Made by a program: the position numbers and the translations under genes. Under the pieces are notes generated by a model. The model made no database searches. It saw nothing but the letters and a program-made list of their open reading frames with translations, and was not told the origin of the DNA. From Aralia elata (lineage: Eukaryota; Streptophyta; Magnoliopsida; Apiales; Araliaceae): DNA of 64,000 nt. The stretch lies in assembly GCA_034770075.1 (NCBI GenBank), contig CM068384.1:99634433-99698432 (forward strand), read 5' to 3'. Numbering within the stretch: the first letter of the stretch is position 1; every line of letters begins with the position of its first letter. Positions 22,713 through 35,512 of the stretch are shown one piece after another.

Positions 22713-22724
22713 TGGTATCAGAGC
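22713..22724 (+). other. primer binding site of copia C
   Basis: TGGTATCAGAGC is complementary to the initiator-Met tRNA 3' end and directly abuts the 5' LTR. Confidence 0.92.
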
Positions 22725-22750
22725 TTCCAAATACTCAAACGAGTTTCTCA

Positions 22751-25700
22751 ATGGCTAATTCTAGCTCCTCTACTACCATCCCATCTGAGAGCAACCATGT
22801 TATCAGTTCCCTTCCACCACCTTCCGACTCCAATACCATTCTGATCTCCATTAATACAGCAGCCCAAGCACCTTTGAAGCTTACCCCTAATAACTTCTTG
22901 TCTTGGCATGCTCAATGGAATGGACTCCTGATTGGTTACAACCTCAAAGGTTATCTCGATGGTTCTTTCCCTTGTCCTTCGGCAATGGTTACCGAAAACG
23001 ACACAGAGAGGTTGAACCCTAACTATGTCACATGGGTTCGCCAAGATCAGCTGCTTCTCAGCACTATTCGTGCCTCTCTTTCCGACAAACTTCATCCGTT
23101 CGTAGCCTCGGCTAAAACGTCTCAAGAAGTGTGGTCTCGTCTCTCTACCACATATGCCAAGCCGTCACACTCGAGAATACTACGAATAAAGGATAATCTC
23201 AACTCTCCTCAAGCTGGCCGAAGCATTACCGATTACATGCAACATGTAAAAAGTGCCGCTGATGAGTTATCTATGATTCACACCGTTCCGGTTGAAGAAG
23301 AAGACTTGGTCTTTGCCATACTCAATGGCCTAGACCCTGAGTTCAAAGACATTTCAGCAGCAGTTCGCGCTCGTGACAGTGATATTTCCTTTGAAGACCT
23401 CCATGAGAAACTGTCTGAACATGAAGCCTTTCTCAAACGATGCTCCACTGACATCCGACGTTCCGATGATGCTTCCATTACCGCTAATGTTGCTAGCAAG
23501 GCAGGATATCAGTCACGAAACAACAACAAAACTGGAAGGTATAACAACTCTGGACATTCCAACAAACAGGGTCATTTTCAAAAGAAAAATCAAAATTCTA
23601 ATGGCTCCAACAATCAGAATTTCAACGGCTCCAAAAATAAAATTCTCCGAAAATTATTTGCCAATGGTGTGAGCAACAGGGTCATGTCGCTCGCACGTGC
23701 CAGTATCTCCGACCTTCTGGCTATGGTAATTTTAGCTCCAATCCACGTGCTTATTTTGCAAGTCAACTTAGCGCATCCCCTGTCAACTGGCTGGTCGACT
23801 CCGGTGCATCTCACCATGTCACCGCGGACTTGAACAATCTCTCTCTCCATTCGGATTATGAGGGTCTTGATGACATGGTCATAGGCGATGGTAAAAGGCT
23901 TCCTATCACCCATACCAGTTCCACAAATCTACCATCATCTTCAAAACATTTCTTATTGAATGATGTGCTTTGTGTTCCTAGCATGAAAAAGAATCTCATT
24001 TCTGTTTCTAAATTTTGTCGTTCTAATAATGCATCTATTGAGTTCTTACCATCTTCTTTTGTTGTGAAGGATCTTCACACGGGGGCACCTCTAGTGCAAG
24101 GGCATAACAGAGATGGAATTTATGAGTGGCCATCGCATACACCTCCTCAATCATTCCCGTCATCCACTTCATTGTCGCCCATTCTCTCATTCGCCAGCGT
24201 CAAGACCACTCTCCAAGATTGGCATAATCGCCTCGACCACCCTTCTTCAAAAGTTTTAAAACATATTGTCTCTTCAAATGTGTTACCAATCTCTTCTAGT
24301 CAAGAATTTCTTTGTAATTCCTGCAAGTGTAATAAAGCTCACAAACTTCCATTTCACTTATCTACACTGCAAAGTAATTCTCCCTTTGAATTGATTTATT
24401 CTGATGTTTGGGGACCTTCCCCCGTTGAATCCATTGATGGTTTTCGTTACTACATTATATTTGTTGACCATTTCACCAAATACATATGGTTATATCCCCT
24501 TAAGAAAAAAATCTGATGTTCCAAATGTCTTCATTAAATTTAAATTGGTGGTTGAAAAATTCTTTAATCGCCCAATCATCTCCATTTATTCCGATGGTGG
24601 CAGTGTGTTTCACAAACTCAAACCTTTCCTTGAATCTAATGGTGTTACTCATCTCCTTACTCCACCCCACACTCCGGAACACAATGCTTCCGCTGAAAGA
24701 CGACATCGTCATGTTGTTGAGACTGGACTAACGTTACTCAGTCAAGCCTCTCTTCCTTTGCGCTTTTGGTCATATGCGTTTCCTACTACAGTCTATTTAA
24801 TAAATAGAATGCCCACTCCAATTCTTTCCTTTCAATCACCTTTTCACAAACTCCATGGACATCTACCCAATTACTCCAAACTACGCACCTTTGGTTGCCT
24901 TTGTTACCCTTTGCAGCCTTACAATAAGCATAAGTTGGAACCAAAGTCCAAACCCTACGTTTTCTTAGGTTATCTTCCTACACAAAGTGCCTTTCGCTGC
25001 CTTGAACCTCACTCTTCCCGAATCTATGTTTCTCGACATGTTACCTTCGTCGAAAATGTCTTTCCTTATGCATCTCTTGAGCCAAATCTTCAACGACTGA
25101 ATCTTAATGATTTGTCTCATTGGTTGCTACCAAATTCCAGTAATTCTCCTTATTTTGTGGTCCCCAACAATACTTCTTATTTTGTTCCCCAAAATCAACC
25201 ATCTCCTGATTTGGTTGTCATCGATAATCTGGACGGTCCACCCCCTCCTTCCGCTCAAACTCGTCCATCTTCAATCTCTCATACTCCCACTGATTGTGCA
25301 TCTCTCTCCATGCCTGGCAATGACCACTCATCACCATCCTCTTCGGCCTTAGCAGGTACACACGCGCGTGATCTCTTTGACGCGTCTAAAGGGGCAAGTC
25401 CCCAAAATGATGCCAGGCTACTTGACCCTCATCCATGAGTTACTACCCGATCTTAAAATAATATTTTCAAACCCAAGAAATTACTTTCTCTGGTCTCCCA
25501 TCTTCCCTCACCTGAAATACCCGAACCCACTGCTCTGTCGCAAGCCTTAAAAGTTCCAGAATGGCGTCAGGCCATGCCAGAGGAATTTGACGCTCTTCTT
25601 CACAATGGGACATGGGAGCTTGTCCCCTCTACCAAAGTTCAAAACCTAGTAGGATGAAAATGGGTTTTTCGAATAAAACGCCACCCTGATGGTTCAGTGG

Positions 25701-27060
25701 CCCGATATAAGGCCCGTCTTGTCGCTAAGGGTTTTCACCAACGGCCAGGTATCGACTACAACGACACCTCCAGTCCAGTAGTCAAACCAACTACAGTCAG
25801 AATTGTTCTCTCTCTTGCCATCTCTAAGGGTTGGCCTCTCCGCCAAATGGACATCAATAATGCATTCCTTCATGGCAATTTATCTGAAGAAGTATTTATG
25901 TCTCAACCACCTGGCTTTGTTGATCAAACACATCCCTCTCATGTGTGCAAACTTCGTAAAGCCCTCTATGGTCTCAAGCAAGCCCCTCGGGCGTGGTACA
26001 CTGAGTTAAAAGGTTTCTTGCTCTCCTTTGGTTTCATTAACTCCAAATTCGATGCCTCATTGTTCATCTACTCTCATGGACAAACTGTTCTCTACCTACT
26101 TGTGTACGTCGATGACTTGATTCTTACCGACAACAACACTACCGCTGTTACTGATTTTGTAAGTAGATTGGGGTCTCAATTTTCAGTCAAGGATCTCAGC
26201 ACCCTGAATTACTTCCTTGGTGTTGAGGTAATTCCCACTTCGACTGGATTATTTTTATCTCAACAAAAATATATTCGGGATATCTTAGATCAGACTGGAA
26301 TGTTAGGCGCTAAGGATGTCCACTCGCCCCTTTCTATTAGTGCCTCTCTCTCACTATATGATGGTTCCAATCTCTCTGATGTTACTGGATATCGCCGAGC
26401 TGTTGGGAGCTTGCAATATCTCTCCCTCACCCGTCCCGATATTGCCTTTGCCGTTAACCGACTCTCCCAATTCATGCATAAACCCATGGAGAAACATTGG
26501 GCAGCTACAAAACGGCTTCTTCGTTACCTGAAATCCACCATTGATTACGAGCTGCATCTCCATAAGAAGTCTCCTCTACATCTTTATGCTTTCTCCGATG
26601 CGGACTGGGCTGGAAACAAAGACGACTGCACCTCTACTAGTGCCTATGTTGTATTTCTCGGCTGTAATCCCATATCCTGGAGCTCCAAGAAGTAACAGTC
26701 CGTTGCTCGCTCGTCTACTGAATCCGAATACAGGTCTGTTGCCTCTCCTGCTGCAGAACTCTCCTGGATTCGTTCTCTCCTCTCCGAGTTGCACATTCCT
26801 GCTACTCAAACTCCGGTAATCTATTGTGATAATATTGGTGCAACCTATCTATATGCAAATCCGGTGTTTCACTCTCGAATGAAACACATTGCCATAGATT
26901 TTCATTTTGTTCGTGACAAGGTTGCCAATGGCGAACTACGTATATCTCATGTTTCCACTAAAGACTAACTAGCAGATGCTCTAACGAAACCACTCTCTCG
27001 ACAGCGACTTGAGTTTCTTTGTCCCAAACTTGGTGTTGCTCAACGGTCCACCAATTTGCG
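22751..27060 (+). pseudogene. copia C gag-pol polyprotein, several frame breaks
   Basis: The likely start is the ATG at 22751 (MANSSSSTTIPSESN). Gag runs to about 23640, then a zinc knuckle CQWCEQQGHVARTC lies one frame over, so there is a frameshift near 23640-23660. The protease motif VDSGASHHV is near 23800. Pre-integrase WHNRLDHPSS is near 24222. The integrase core has YSDGGSVF and EHNASAE (24590-24700), with another frame change near 24510. RT starts with KARLVAKGF at about 25700 and contains MDINNAFLHG and the catalytic YVDD at 26105-26116. RNase H shows SDADWAG and ends beyond a stop at 26693. A stop replaces a residue before KWVF near 25656, and another lies near 26967. All domains are present, but translation would fail. 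Confidence 0.9.
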
Positions 27061-27066
27061 GGGACA

Positions 27067-27307
27067 TGTTAGAGAAATCACATGCTGATTACTTGGGATT
27101 TCTCTTTACTTGATTAATTCTGTTTATAGTAAATACTGTACAGCTCTGCTTGAATTTAGTCCCTGATTCCTTGTAATTGCCACTCTGTTATATGGCTGTC
27201 ATTATTTCTGTTGTAATCATAGTCAACTTATTTCTGTATAAATATGATACAAAGTAATAGAAACATTTGAGCTTTTCCAAAACCTTTTCATTGCGTAAAT
27301 ATTTATA
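27067..27307 (+). repeat. 3' LTR of copia C
   Basis: 241 bp, same boundaries as the 5' LTR. It is preceded by the purine tract TTTGCGGGGACA and followed by target duplication ACTTT. Confidence 0.92.
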
Positions 27308-27312
27308 ACTTT

Positions 27313-27639
27313 TACTAAAAGTTCTACATTTAAAATTATTTCATTCTCAATTTCTCACTAATCAAATCAAACATTGTTAAACGAGCACTTAGTTATTGAG
27401 ATCTAAAATTAAATACTTCTAGCCCATTTGGTTAGTCTCAAATCACAATCATTGTCTTTTAGCATTTCAAAATTGATTATACATCATATATCAGATAATC
27501 AAACCTGAAACTTTAAGGTTACAGTATCTCAGACTTAACCACTAGACTAAAATCTTATTGATATAGTCAAAGACTCTAAACTCAATTTTAACGTACAAAA
27601 ACAAAATAATTATATTTTAATGAATTGAGTTCTTAATTA
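27313..27639. other. AT-rich non-coding stretch
   Basis: Nothing recognisable between the copia C target duplication and the end of UGT A; probably UGT A 3' flank. Confidence 0.45.
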
Positions 27640-29187
27640 ATTGATTTTATTTCTTCAATTAACTATTCAATATTGCGACAAGATGATCCACCTTCTCGAA
27701 TACTATTACGGGCTATCAAGGCAAATTCAGCCGTTGATTTTGTGATTTCTTCATATCTACCCTCCATCAGATCTCTCACCATTTTCTCAACTGTTGATCT
27801 ATCACAAGTGTCCTTCATATCAAGCCCAGTTCTCCATCTCTCTCCCACACACCAACTATTCACCTGCTGGTCAGCAATTAGAGGCCAACAAATCATGGGG
27901 ACTCCGGCCCAAATACTCTCCAAAGTTGCATTCCACCCACTGTGGGTCAAAAATACACCAATGGCGGGGTGGGCCAGAACCTCCTCTTGCCGAGCCCAGC
28001 CCACTATACACCCTATCTCAGATGCCCCAACTATAAGCTTAGGTGGGATCTGACCCACCTTATTGTCCACCAAAAGCAAGTCGGGTCTTATGACCCACAA
28101 GAATGGTTTCTCACTGTTGACCAAACCATGCCAAAACTCCATCAATTAATCACAACTCAATACCTCCTGGTCCACCACACTTCCAAAGTTAACATATAAT
28201 ACAGATTTGGACGGTTGATAATCAAGCCACGTCATGCAGGTCATGTCTTGCTCCCTCATACAATAATTGGACAGTAGAGATTTATTTTCGGACGGTGGAG
28301 ATTTCAGGAGACCATGTAGTGGACCAATTGTGTATACATTTGGGGAGATTGAACGTAGATTAGAGATCATTAGGAGCTTCAAGTTCCTCAAAAGTATTTA
28401 GTATGAGAGCTTTAGCTCATTTCATTTTTGAGGTTTGGCTTGTGAAAAATATATTGAAGTAAAGGATCTTTGGGTTCTAATCTGCACACACTTAGAAGAT
28501 CTCTTTGTCGCAAGGTGGTTTCCATACCGGGAATGCATGTAATTTGTTGGTCTCCATCTTCATTTCCTATGATCATTTCAATCATTCATTAACAAAATCT
28601 AATAAATTGGTACGTACGAGATTTGTTAAATACACGTAAATTGTGTTGTTGAAATTAATTAAAAAGTTAAGTCTGAATATTTTGTAACTTAAAATGTAAA
28701 ATGGGACTCATACATAGTAACCCTGTCGCATGAGTAAGGAGTCCAATTAATTTCTTATCTCATCTCATGTTTTATCTTTTGTTTCATTTCTTGTACTAGT
28801 ATATCATTTATCAAGGTGTAATTTTAATTTTTTTTATTTTTTATTATTTACCTTTAACTATGTAAATATATAAAGATTACTTGAAATCAATACATAAAAC
28901 GAAATAGGGTTTAGGTCGGAGATTCGAGATAAATACAATATCAAGAAAAATTAAAATTTGGATTCATGACTAACCAATGAATGGAAGATCCCCGCTTTGA
29001 ATGAGCTCTTCGAGATGGAAGCAAACCCAATTGCAAGTAGCATTATATATATCACCAAAAAGCAATGACAGGAATATTAAGCTCTTCGGCAACATATATC
29101 AATAGCAAAAGCCATCATACCATCTGCTATGATACATGTTGGTGGGTGGCTGGCACTTCTCACCCTTTATTGAAGGTACTACACTTA
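27640..29187 (-). pseudogene. family-1 UDP-glycosyltransferase pseudogene (UGT A)
   Basis: Exon 2 runs from an acceptor near 28567 to about 27640. It holds ITCIPGMETTLRQRDLLSVC, then TWLDYQPSKSVLYVNFGSV. The PSPG sugar-donor box follows, with WARQEEVLAHPAIGVFLTHS and the HSGWNATLE core, and then the C-terminal helix region. Breaks seen: a stop between SCD and LMEFW near 28143, a 1-bp shift near 28375, and a stop after RNIE near 27679. The 3' end of exon 1 lies at 28975-29187 with TCIIADGMMAFAID, but it has small indels and a stop, and its 5' half is gone. Exon order and spacing fit one gene, with the intron at 28567-28974. It is a close tandem relative of UGT B. Confidence 0.85.
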
Positions 29188-29552
29188 TGGTGCGGTAGCA
29201 GAACATAATGCCTACAATACATACAATGTCTTAGAAGCAAATAATGCAGCAAATGTTTCAACCAACCTCACAGCATTCACATGAGTATACACAGCCTCAG
29301 CTTCAACACAAGTTAACTCAAGGATTCAAACAGATTGCCAACGTAGACTTGTTGCATTGGGATTAGTTAACACGTGTAATAATATTAGTGGTTAGCATAG
29401 TCAGTTAATTCTTGTATAAATACATTCGGTTAACAATTTGTAAGCTAACTGATTCGGTAGCAAGTTTCCTATATTAGCTTAATCATTGAGCAATACATGT
29501 TTTTGTTCATCTTCTTCTCGTCTATCAATCATCTGGTTTTATAAAGTTCATA

Positions 29553-29564
29553 TGGTATCAGAGC
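29553..29564 (+). other. primer binding site of copia D
   Basis: TGGTATCAGAGC, the initiator-Met tRNA type, 140 bp upstream of the gag start. Confidence 0.9.
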
Positions 29565-29692
29565 AATTCGATTTTGTTTTCCGCAAACATAATTGAAATT
29601 ACTTCACTACAAATCTCAAACCATTTCCAAATTCATATTTTTTTTAGTATCATCTTCATCAATTATCAATCTCAAAACCATAGACAAGTAAA

Positions 29693-31783
29693 ATGACTTC
29701 CTACGCAGCTATGGTAGCATCATCAAGTGGAAATAACCAGAATCAAACACAGAATCAGCAACAGAGAAATATTTCTCATAATCAAGTTGATCAGGCATTT
29801 TTGAATCAGGTAAATGATTCAAACTCACCACTAAACTCAGTATATCATCCTCTGTATCTTCATACAAGTGATCATCCTGGCTTAGTTTTAATTTCTAAAA
29901 AGCTAACTGGAACTGAGAACTATGCTTCATGGAAAAGGTCCATCCAGATAGCATTATCAGCGAAAAATAAGCTTGTAATCATAAATGATGGTTATGATAA
30001 ACCAAATTCTGATAGTCCACTATTTCCTCATTGGGCTAGAGTGAATGACATGATAATATCATGGATACTGAAAACTGTTTCAAATGAAATTGGAGATAAT
30101 TTGAATTTTATAACGAGTGCTTCTCTAATGTGGAAAGAGTTACAAGATAGGTTTTCAAGTATTAATGGACACAGAATCTATCAGTTACAGAGAGATTTAC
30201 ATTCTCTAGAGCAAGAAAACAAGTCAATTGAATTGTATTTTCACAAGATGAAAGGTTATTGGGATGAATTCACAGCATTGGAACCTGTAGTTGAATGTAC
30301 ATGTGGTGCACATCAAGTGCTCGAAGAAAGAGAAGGAAGAAGGAAATTACTTCAATTTCTTATGGGTTTACATGAAAGTTTTACAGCAGCTAGGGGACAA
30401 ATACTCATGATGCAACCATTGCCAGATGTTAATCATGCTTATTCTCTGTTGAAACAAGATGAAAGGATGAAACAAGGTTATATACCTGAAGCAAGTAACA
30501 CTTTTATGGCTAACTCCATTGCTCAAAATAATGAGATGGCAGTCAATTATGCAGGAAGAACATTTGGAAATAAAACAGGATGTGCCAACTGTGGAAGAGA
30601 AAATCATACCATAGACAAGTGTTTCCAGATTATAGGATTTCCTCCTAATCATCCTGGTAATCCAGCTAACAAAGGAAAGAAGAAATTTGGAGAATTTGAT
30701 CATCAGTTCATTAAAAAGGGAGGAGATTATGGTCAAACAGCATATCAAAGAAGATTTCATGATACAAGCCATTTTCAAAACAATCCTCAGTACAACTATT
30801 TGGCTGCTACCAAAGGACGTGTTAAGGGCATGTCTCATTCATCAGGACAGTACAATAATTTCAAAAGAGATAGTCCACGAGCAAATTTAAACATCACATC
30901 CTACACTGAGAGTCCAATGGAAAACTCTTTGTCACAATCACAGAGTGTGCCAACATATGAACAGTTCCAGCAACTTCAAAACCAAATGACTCATATGATG
31001 CAGTTGTTTAACACTGCAAATATGTCTCATTTGACTCCTGACGATCATCTTGCAGGTCTAACTACCACTTTTACTTTTTCAGCCTCTATTCAATCACATT
31101 CATGGATTATAGACACAGGTGCAACAGATCACATGTGTTCTCACATTGATATCATGCACTCCTTTACAACTTTGTCTCATCCAGTTTATGTTTCTCTACC
31201 TACACATGTCAAGATCATGGTTACTTAAGTGGGATCAGTTGTTCTAACTCCAGATTTGATAATTCACAATGTTTTCTTTGTGCCTTCTTTCCACTATAAT
31301 TTACTTTCTATTAGTAGATTGACTAAAGATACTAATTGTAGAGTTTTGTTTTTCTCACATCATTGTCTATTTCAGGACCTGAACATTATGAAAACTCTGG
31401 CAGTTGGTGAAATGAAGGCAGGCTTATATGAACTTGTTTAATCTAATAAAGTTGTTTCATCAAACAAAGTTGATTCTCAAACTGAATCTGCCATCTTATT
31501 ATCTTCTAAATCTACTGCTAATATTGCTACTTCAAGCACTGTATGGCACCGTAGGTTAGGTCATGCTTCTGATATTGTTTTTCAACATATAGATTATTTT
31601 TCATCTATGTTTTCTCGTGATTGTAATAAATCTTGTGTTGTTTGTCCTCTTGCCAAACAACACAAACTTCCTTTTTCCATCAGTAATAGTAAATCTACAT
31701 TTCTGTTTGAGCTTATCCATTGTGATTTATGGGGTCCCTATCGCATACAAACAAATACAGGTTGTAGATATTTTCTTACTATT
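29693..31783 (+). pseudogene. copia D gag, protease and integrase start
   Basis: The long frame from ATG 29693 (MTSYAAMVASSSGNNQN) covers gag. It contains LTGTENYASWKRSIQIALSA (the copia gag N-terminal motif) and the zinc knuckle CANCGRENHTIDKC near 30580-30620. It continues to the protease motif WIIDTGATDHMC at about 31100. A stop (TAA, 31226-31228) ends the frame soon after the protease active site, and a second stop follows near 31440. The pre-integrase motif WHRRLGHASD is at about 31543, and the first integrase segment CRYFLTI ends at the CACTA insertion. Gag is thus intact for about 510 codons while pol is broken. Confidence 0.88.
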
Positions 31784-31789
31784 CACTAT

Positions 31790-32215
31790 AAGAAAAAAGG
31801 CCTATTTCCGACGGAATATTCCGTCGGAAATAAACGTATTCTATCGGAAATAGCTTATTTCCGACGGAATATTCCGTCGAAAATTCGGCCAGAAATAACG
31901 TCCTCGGAATTAAGTTCGTCGTAACTTCCGTCGGAATAAAAGTAATTTCGACGGACGATTTCCGACGGACCGTTCGTCGGAAATAAGGTATTTCAGACGG
32001 ATTTAATCTCGACGGCATATTTTGTCGGCATTAATACGCCACGTGGCACTGCCTCATACGTCTCACAATGTGCTAATCCCGACGGATATTCCGTCGGAAT
32101 TACGTTTTTCCGTCGGAAATAATATTTTGCGATATATTATTTATTTTATGAGATAGATTAATTCCGACGGAACTTCCGTCGGAATTACCTTATTCCGTCG
32201 AAAATAGGTTTTTTT
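31790..32215. repeat. left subterminal repeats of the CACTA element
   Basis: More than a dozen copies of the 7-9 bp core CCGACGG or its complement, often paired head to head as TTCCGACGGAATATTCCGTC. Confidence 0.85.
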
Positions 32216-32542
32216 TTATAAAAACAATTTTTTTGCTTTTTAAATTTTCAGGTTTTTAAACCCCATTTTTATACCTGTAACCTGCTTTATCCCAACAATA
32301 CATATATTACAACACCAATAGCTACTCCCAAGAACAACGTATATCAGAATCAACTCATAACGTTAAAAACTCTAAAAAATAACTCATTATGTGTCGAAAT
32401 ACATTCAAAACTAAAGAATATTACATTGATTTACAAAGAATCAAACTAAACTTTACAATATATGATTTACAAAACATTTAAGTAAGTTCTAATTACAAAA
32501 CACCTAAACAAACTAAACTATATATATAACATGGGCGTATGA

Positions 32543-34480
32543 CTATGGTGTATGCAAATCAACGTCAGCATGACCTCCGTCGCCGTCGTCATCGCCGTCG
32601 CCATCGCCGTCGCCATCGCCACCCTGTTGATACAATTAAAAATATAATGCATTAGTCCGTATGAAAGTATTATTTAAATAACATGCAAATTAAATAATTA
32701 AAAGTAAATATAATATACCTGAGTAGGCGGGGGCTGACTCCCAATCGGGCCAAAAGCCTCCGATAGTAATGTAACCACCAACCGGAGCACCTCATCGCGT
32801 ATCGCGATGAACTGCTCCTGTGGGATACCCGTACTATCGACGGTGGCCCCTGCTGCAATATCCTGGGCGAGCTGGTGAAGGCGAGCTCGACTGGGCAACT
32901 CCTGACGACGGATGACCGGATCCGTACGGAACGTCTCCGACACCGCCGCCATGACTCTCTGGAAAATCTCGTCGTCCAAGCCAGCGCCGGTATGAGATGG
33001 TCCGACAGAAGCTCTCGGGCGCTGACGCTGGCTAGAGCCTGCGCAAATAAATATATACCATTACTACTAATATATGCAGTTACTTAATATTAACTTATTA
33101 GAAATAATATTACCTCCAGGTAATGTATACGCTGGTATCCTCGGCAATCCCAGCACTCGATATCTGCTGGTACTGCTAGTAGGGGGATCTTGAGACGCGA
33201 CCCATAGTGCCAGCTCCTCATCCCGAGATAATTCAATCTCGGACGGAGGAACGGTGGAATCTAACGTCTCAGAGTCCCCCCTAACAGCCTGCAACTCAGC
33301 TACACGCTGGTCCCGACTAGCCTGAAATCGGTCCTGTAATTTATGGTTTATACGTAAGTTAATTATATCATTTTATAAACTAACTAATATTAAATATTAC
33401 ATAAAATTACGATTACACTTACCCGTATAGCTAATGTTGCGGGAGACATAGTAGAGTCCTTTGGCGTGTGGGCTCTATCCCAGAACTCTAACATAGAAGG
33501 AGGTCGGCCTAAGCTCTGTCGCATGGCCTAATAAATACATTCATAAAGGAGTTATGAAGTTTACTTGTGACAAATGAGTTACTAAACAACTAAGTATATG
33601 ACACTTACCGATTTCGCCTCCTCAAAAGACTGCGAGCCAGTAGTGTGTACCACTCGGAGCTGACGACGGTTCTTCTTTGCCTGCTCTGACTTCTTCTTGA
33701 AGTCGTCAGCATCCCAGTGCGTACACATAGCCTCCCACACTGCATCAGAGACTATGCGGGGCTGGTGATCTCTAAGCGTGGTCTCGGGCTGGTCATCAAC
33801 TGCCCGGGCTACCCTCTGTCGCATCTCATACAGCCAGCCGGCGTAGTTCTTGGCGATGTGTGCAATAACAACATCATCGCCGATTGCCTGAGAGATGCTC
33901 TCATCATATGTAAAATATCTCTATAACAAAAGTTTAAAAGTTAGGAACCATTAAATTATTGGGCAACAACTATGTACGTATAAAGTCCGTAATTTATAAG
34001 AAAATTAACTTACGTGAAACTCCCGCAAGACAGTGACCATAAACGCGGGATCGTAAAGGCTGTACTGGCTGAAGCGCATACACCCAGTCGGGAGGTGCGT
34101 CAGGCAAATAGCGTGTATGGTCGCCTTAGCGACCGGGTCTAGTATACTACAGTAAAAACAATTGAATATTGTTACTTTAAATGTTTAATGAAACAAATTA
34201 TATAAACTTAACTCTTAATTTTTAAGTCATAGTAGAATACTTACTGGGAAGAGCCGACATCCACTCGAACTACATGTGGAACTGCCGGTGGACGACCGAA
34301 GAGACCGAAGTTAGTCTGCCAGTCTCGTCGACGACGAGCATCTGTAATTATATTATAAAACTTTAGTCAAAATACATAAACTAATTCATATTGAGATATA
34401 TTATACGTTAACACGAATCAAACCACTTACTAGCTCCTGAAGACGAGCCTCTAGCCTGGCTTGCGTCTCCGGATCCTCAT
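32543..34480 (-). pseudogene. CACTA TNPA-like (Transposase_24 family) gene, about 8 exons
   Basis: Exons with good splice sites can be read leftwards. They are roughly: to 34431 (GSGDASQARGSSSGA); 34341-34249 (RRRRDWQTNFGLFGRPP); 34149-34014 (HAICLTHLPTGCMRFSQYSL); 33922-33609; 33529-33421; 33335-33116; 33038-32719; 32624-32543. The 33.9-33.6 kb exon, with VSDAVWEAMCTHWDADDFKK and KKNRRQLRVVHTTGSQSFEE, is the hallmark of the plant En/Spm Transposase_24 domain. The last exon is a Gly-Asp repeat tail ending HADVDLHTP and a stop. Phases agree across the splice sites I checked. The first exon has no clear start: TGA directly precedes GSGD, and the only ATG is one base out of frame. The start seems lost at the fusion with the TNPD fragment. 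In intact elements this protein binds the subterminal repeats. Confidence 0.7.
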
Positions 34481-35512
34481 ATTTCTAACTTCCTCCGCAA
34501 ACAGTGGAAAATTTTCATCAAATTTCTTCCATTCATCTCCATCTGCAGGGTGTGTCAGTTGACCAAACACGACGTCTCTTGTTCTATGCCAACTCATATG
34601 ATGAGCCGTGTGAGACGACATGAATAGCCGTTGCAGCCTCGGCGCAAGAGAAAAATACCGTAGGATCTTCTTGGGCACATGTTTCTCCTCCCCCCCACGT
34701 TTTGTCACCTTGTACCGAGGTAAATTACATATAGAACACTGCACCTTATCTCTGTCTGTCCCATAGTATAACATGCAGTCCTGCTCACAAGCATCGATCT
34801 TCTGATAACCCATATTCATCCCCTTTACCATCTTCTTCACTTCGTAATAGTTCGAGGGCAAAGTGTGATTCTTGGGTAAGAACTCGTTGATAAGAGAGAG
34901 CAAATCATTGAAACCCCTCTCACTGCAGTCATGCTCATTCTTGAAGTGTAAGAGCTTTGTAACTGCAGATAGCCTGGTGTGCTGATCATTTCCGGGATAC
35001 AATGGGACCCCCGATTCAGATAGCATCTTGTAAAAGGCAGCATCTATGTCATTTGGCTCTTGTCGAGCACTACCTGAAGAATGATCGTTTTCAGTCCAAT
35101 TGATATTGTTAGGCCCATATGCATCCACCAACATCTCCACAACATCATAGTCATCGGCGTTTGAATCACCGTGAACTGGTTGGTCTACTGAGCCGGTCAG
35201 TTCCCTCAACTCAACTGATTCCCCGTGATGGATCCATACAGAATACCCATCCACAAAACCACGAGAAAATAAGTCGAATTTAATCTCGTCGGCTTTCTTC
35301 CAAATCAAGTTTTTACACTTGACACACGGGCATCTCATTTTCCCGTTCGGATCATCAGCATATTTTATGGCTTTGTCCAGAAAGTAGCACACCCCTTCAC
35401 GGTAAGCTTCCACTAATCCCCTCTCGTCAATGGGTATCCTACGGTACATCCAACTCCGGTCGGCTGACATCTTTAACTGAACAAAAGACACATTTATATC
35501 AGGGATATTCAT
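34451..35512 (-). pseudogene. CACTA TNPD/TNP2 transposase, N-terminal part only
   Basis: A 353-residue open frame. The likely true start is the inner ATG at about 35470 (MSADRSWMYRR). Residues after it match the transposase-associated N-terminal domain, with REGVCYFLDKAIKYADDP and the Cys pairs of MRCPCVKCKN. Next comes a zinc-binding region (CEQDCMLYYG, CSICNLPRYK) and THPADGDEWKKFDENFP, which in complete TNP2 proteins leads into the Transposase_21 catalytic domain. The frame instead runs into the first TNPA-like exon and stops (RRRKPG). The acidic catalytic residues are therefore missing. Confidence 0.8.

Larger units (their letters stand above)
22472..27307 (+). mobile_element. Ty1/copia retrotransposon C, complete but decayed
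   Basis: The LTRs at 22472-22712 and 27067-27307 are each 241 bp and differ at about four positions by eye. ACTTT target duplications flank the element (22467-22471 and 27308-27312). The primer site TGGTATCAGAGC follows the 5' LTR. All copia domains are present in order, but frames are broken. The close LTR match points to a recent insertion between the two UGT remnants. Confidence 0.93.
29350..31783 (+). mobile_element. Ty1/copia retrotransposon D, 5' portion
   Basis: A probable 5' LTR (about 29350-29552) is followed by the primer site TGGTATCAGAGC at 29553-29564 and then gag, protease and the start of integrase. The element is interrupted by a CACTA transposon at 31784 and resumes at 37658. 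The left LTR edge is a guess because no second LTR is present. Confidence 0.85.

Noticed and set aside
22748..23125. Minus-strand frame opposite copia C gag
   Set aside because: Antisense shadow of gag.
27673..28199. Three plus-strand frames over the UGT A exon
   Set aside because: Antisense shadows of the minus-strand PSPG exon.
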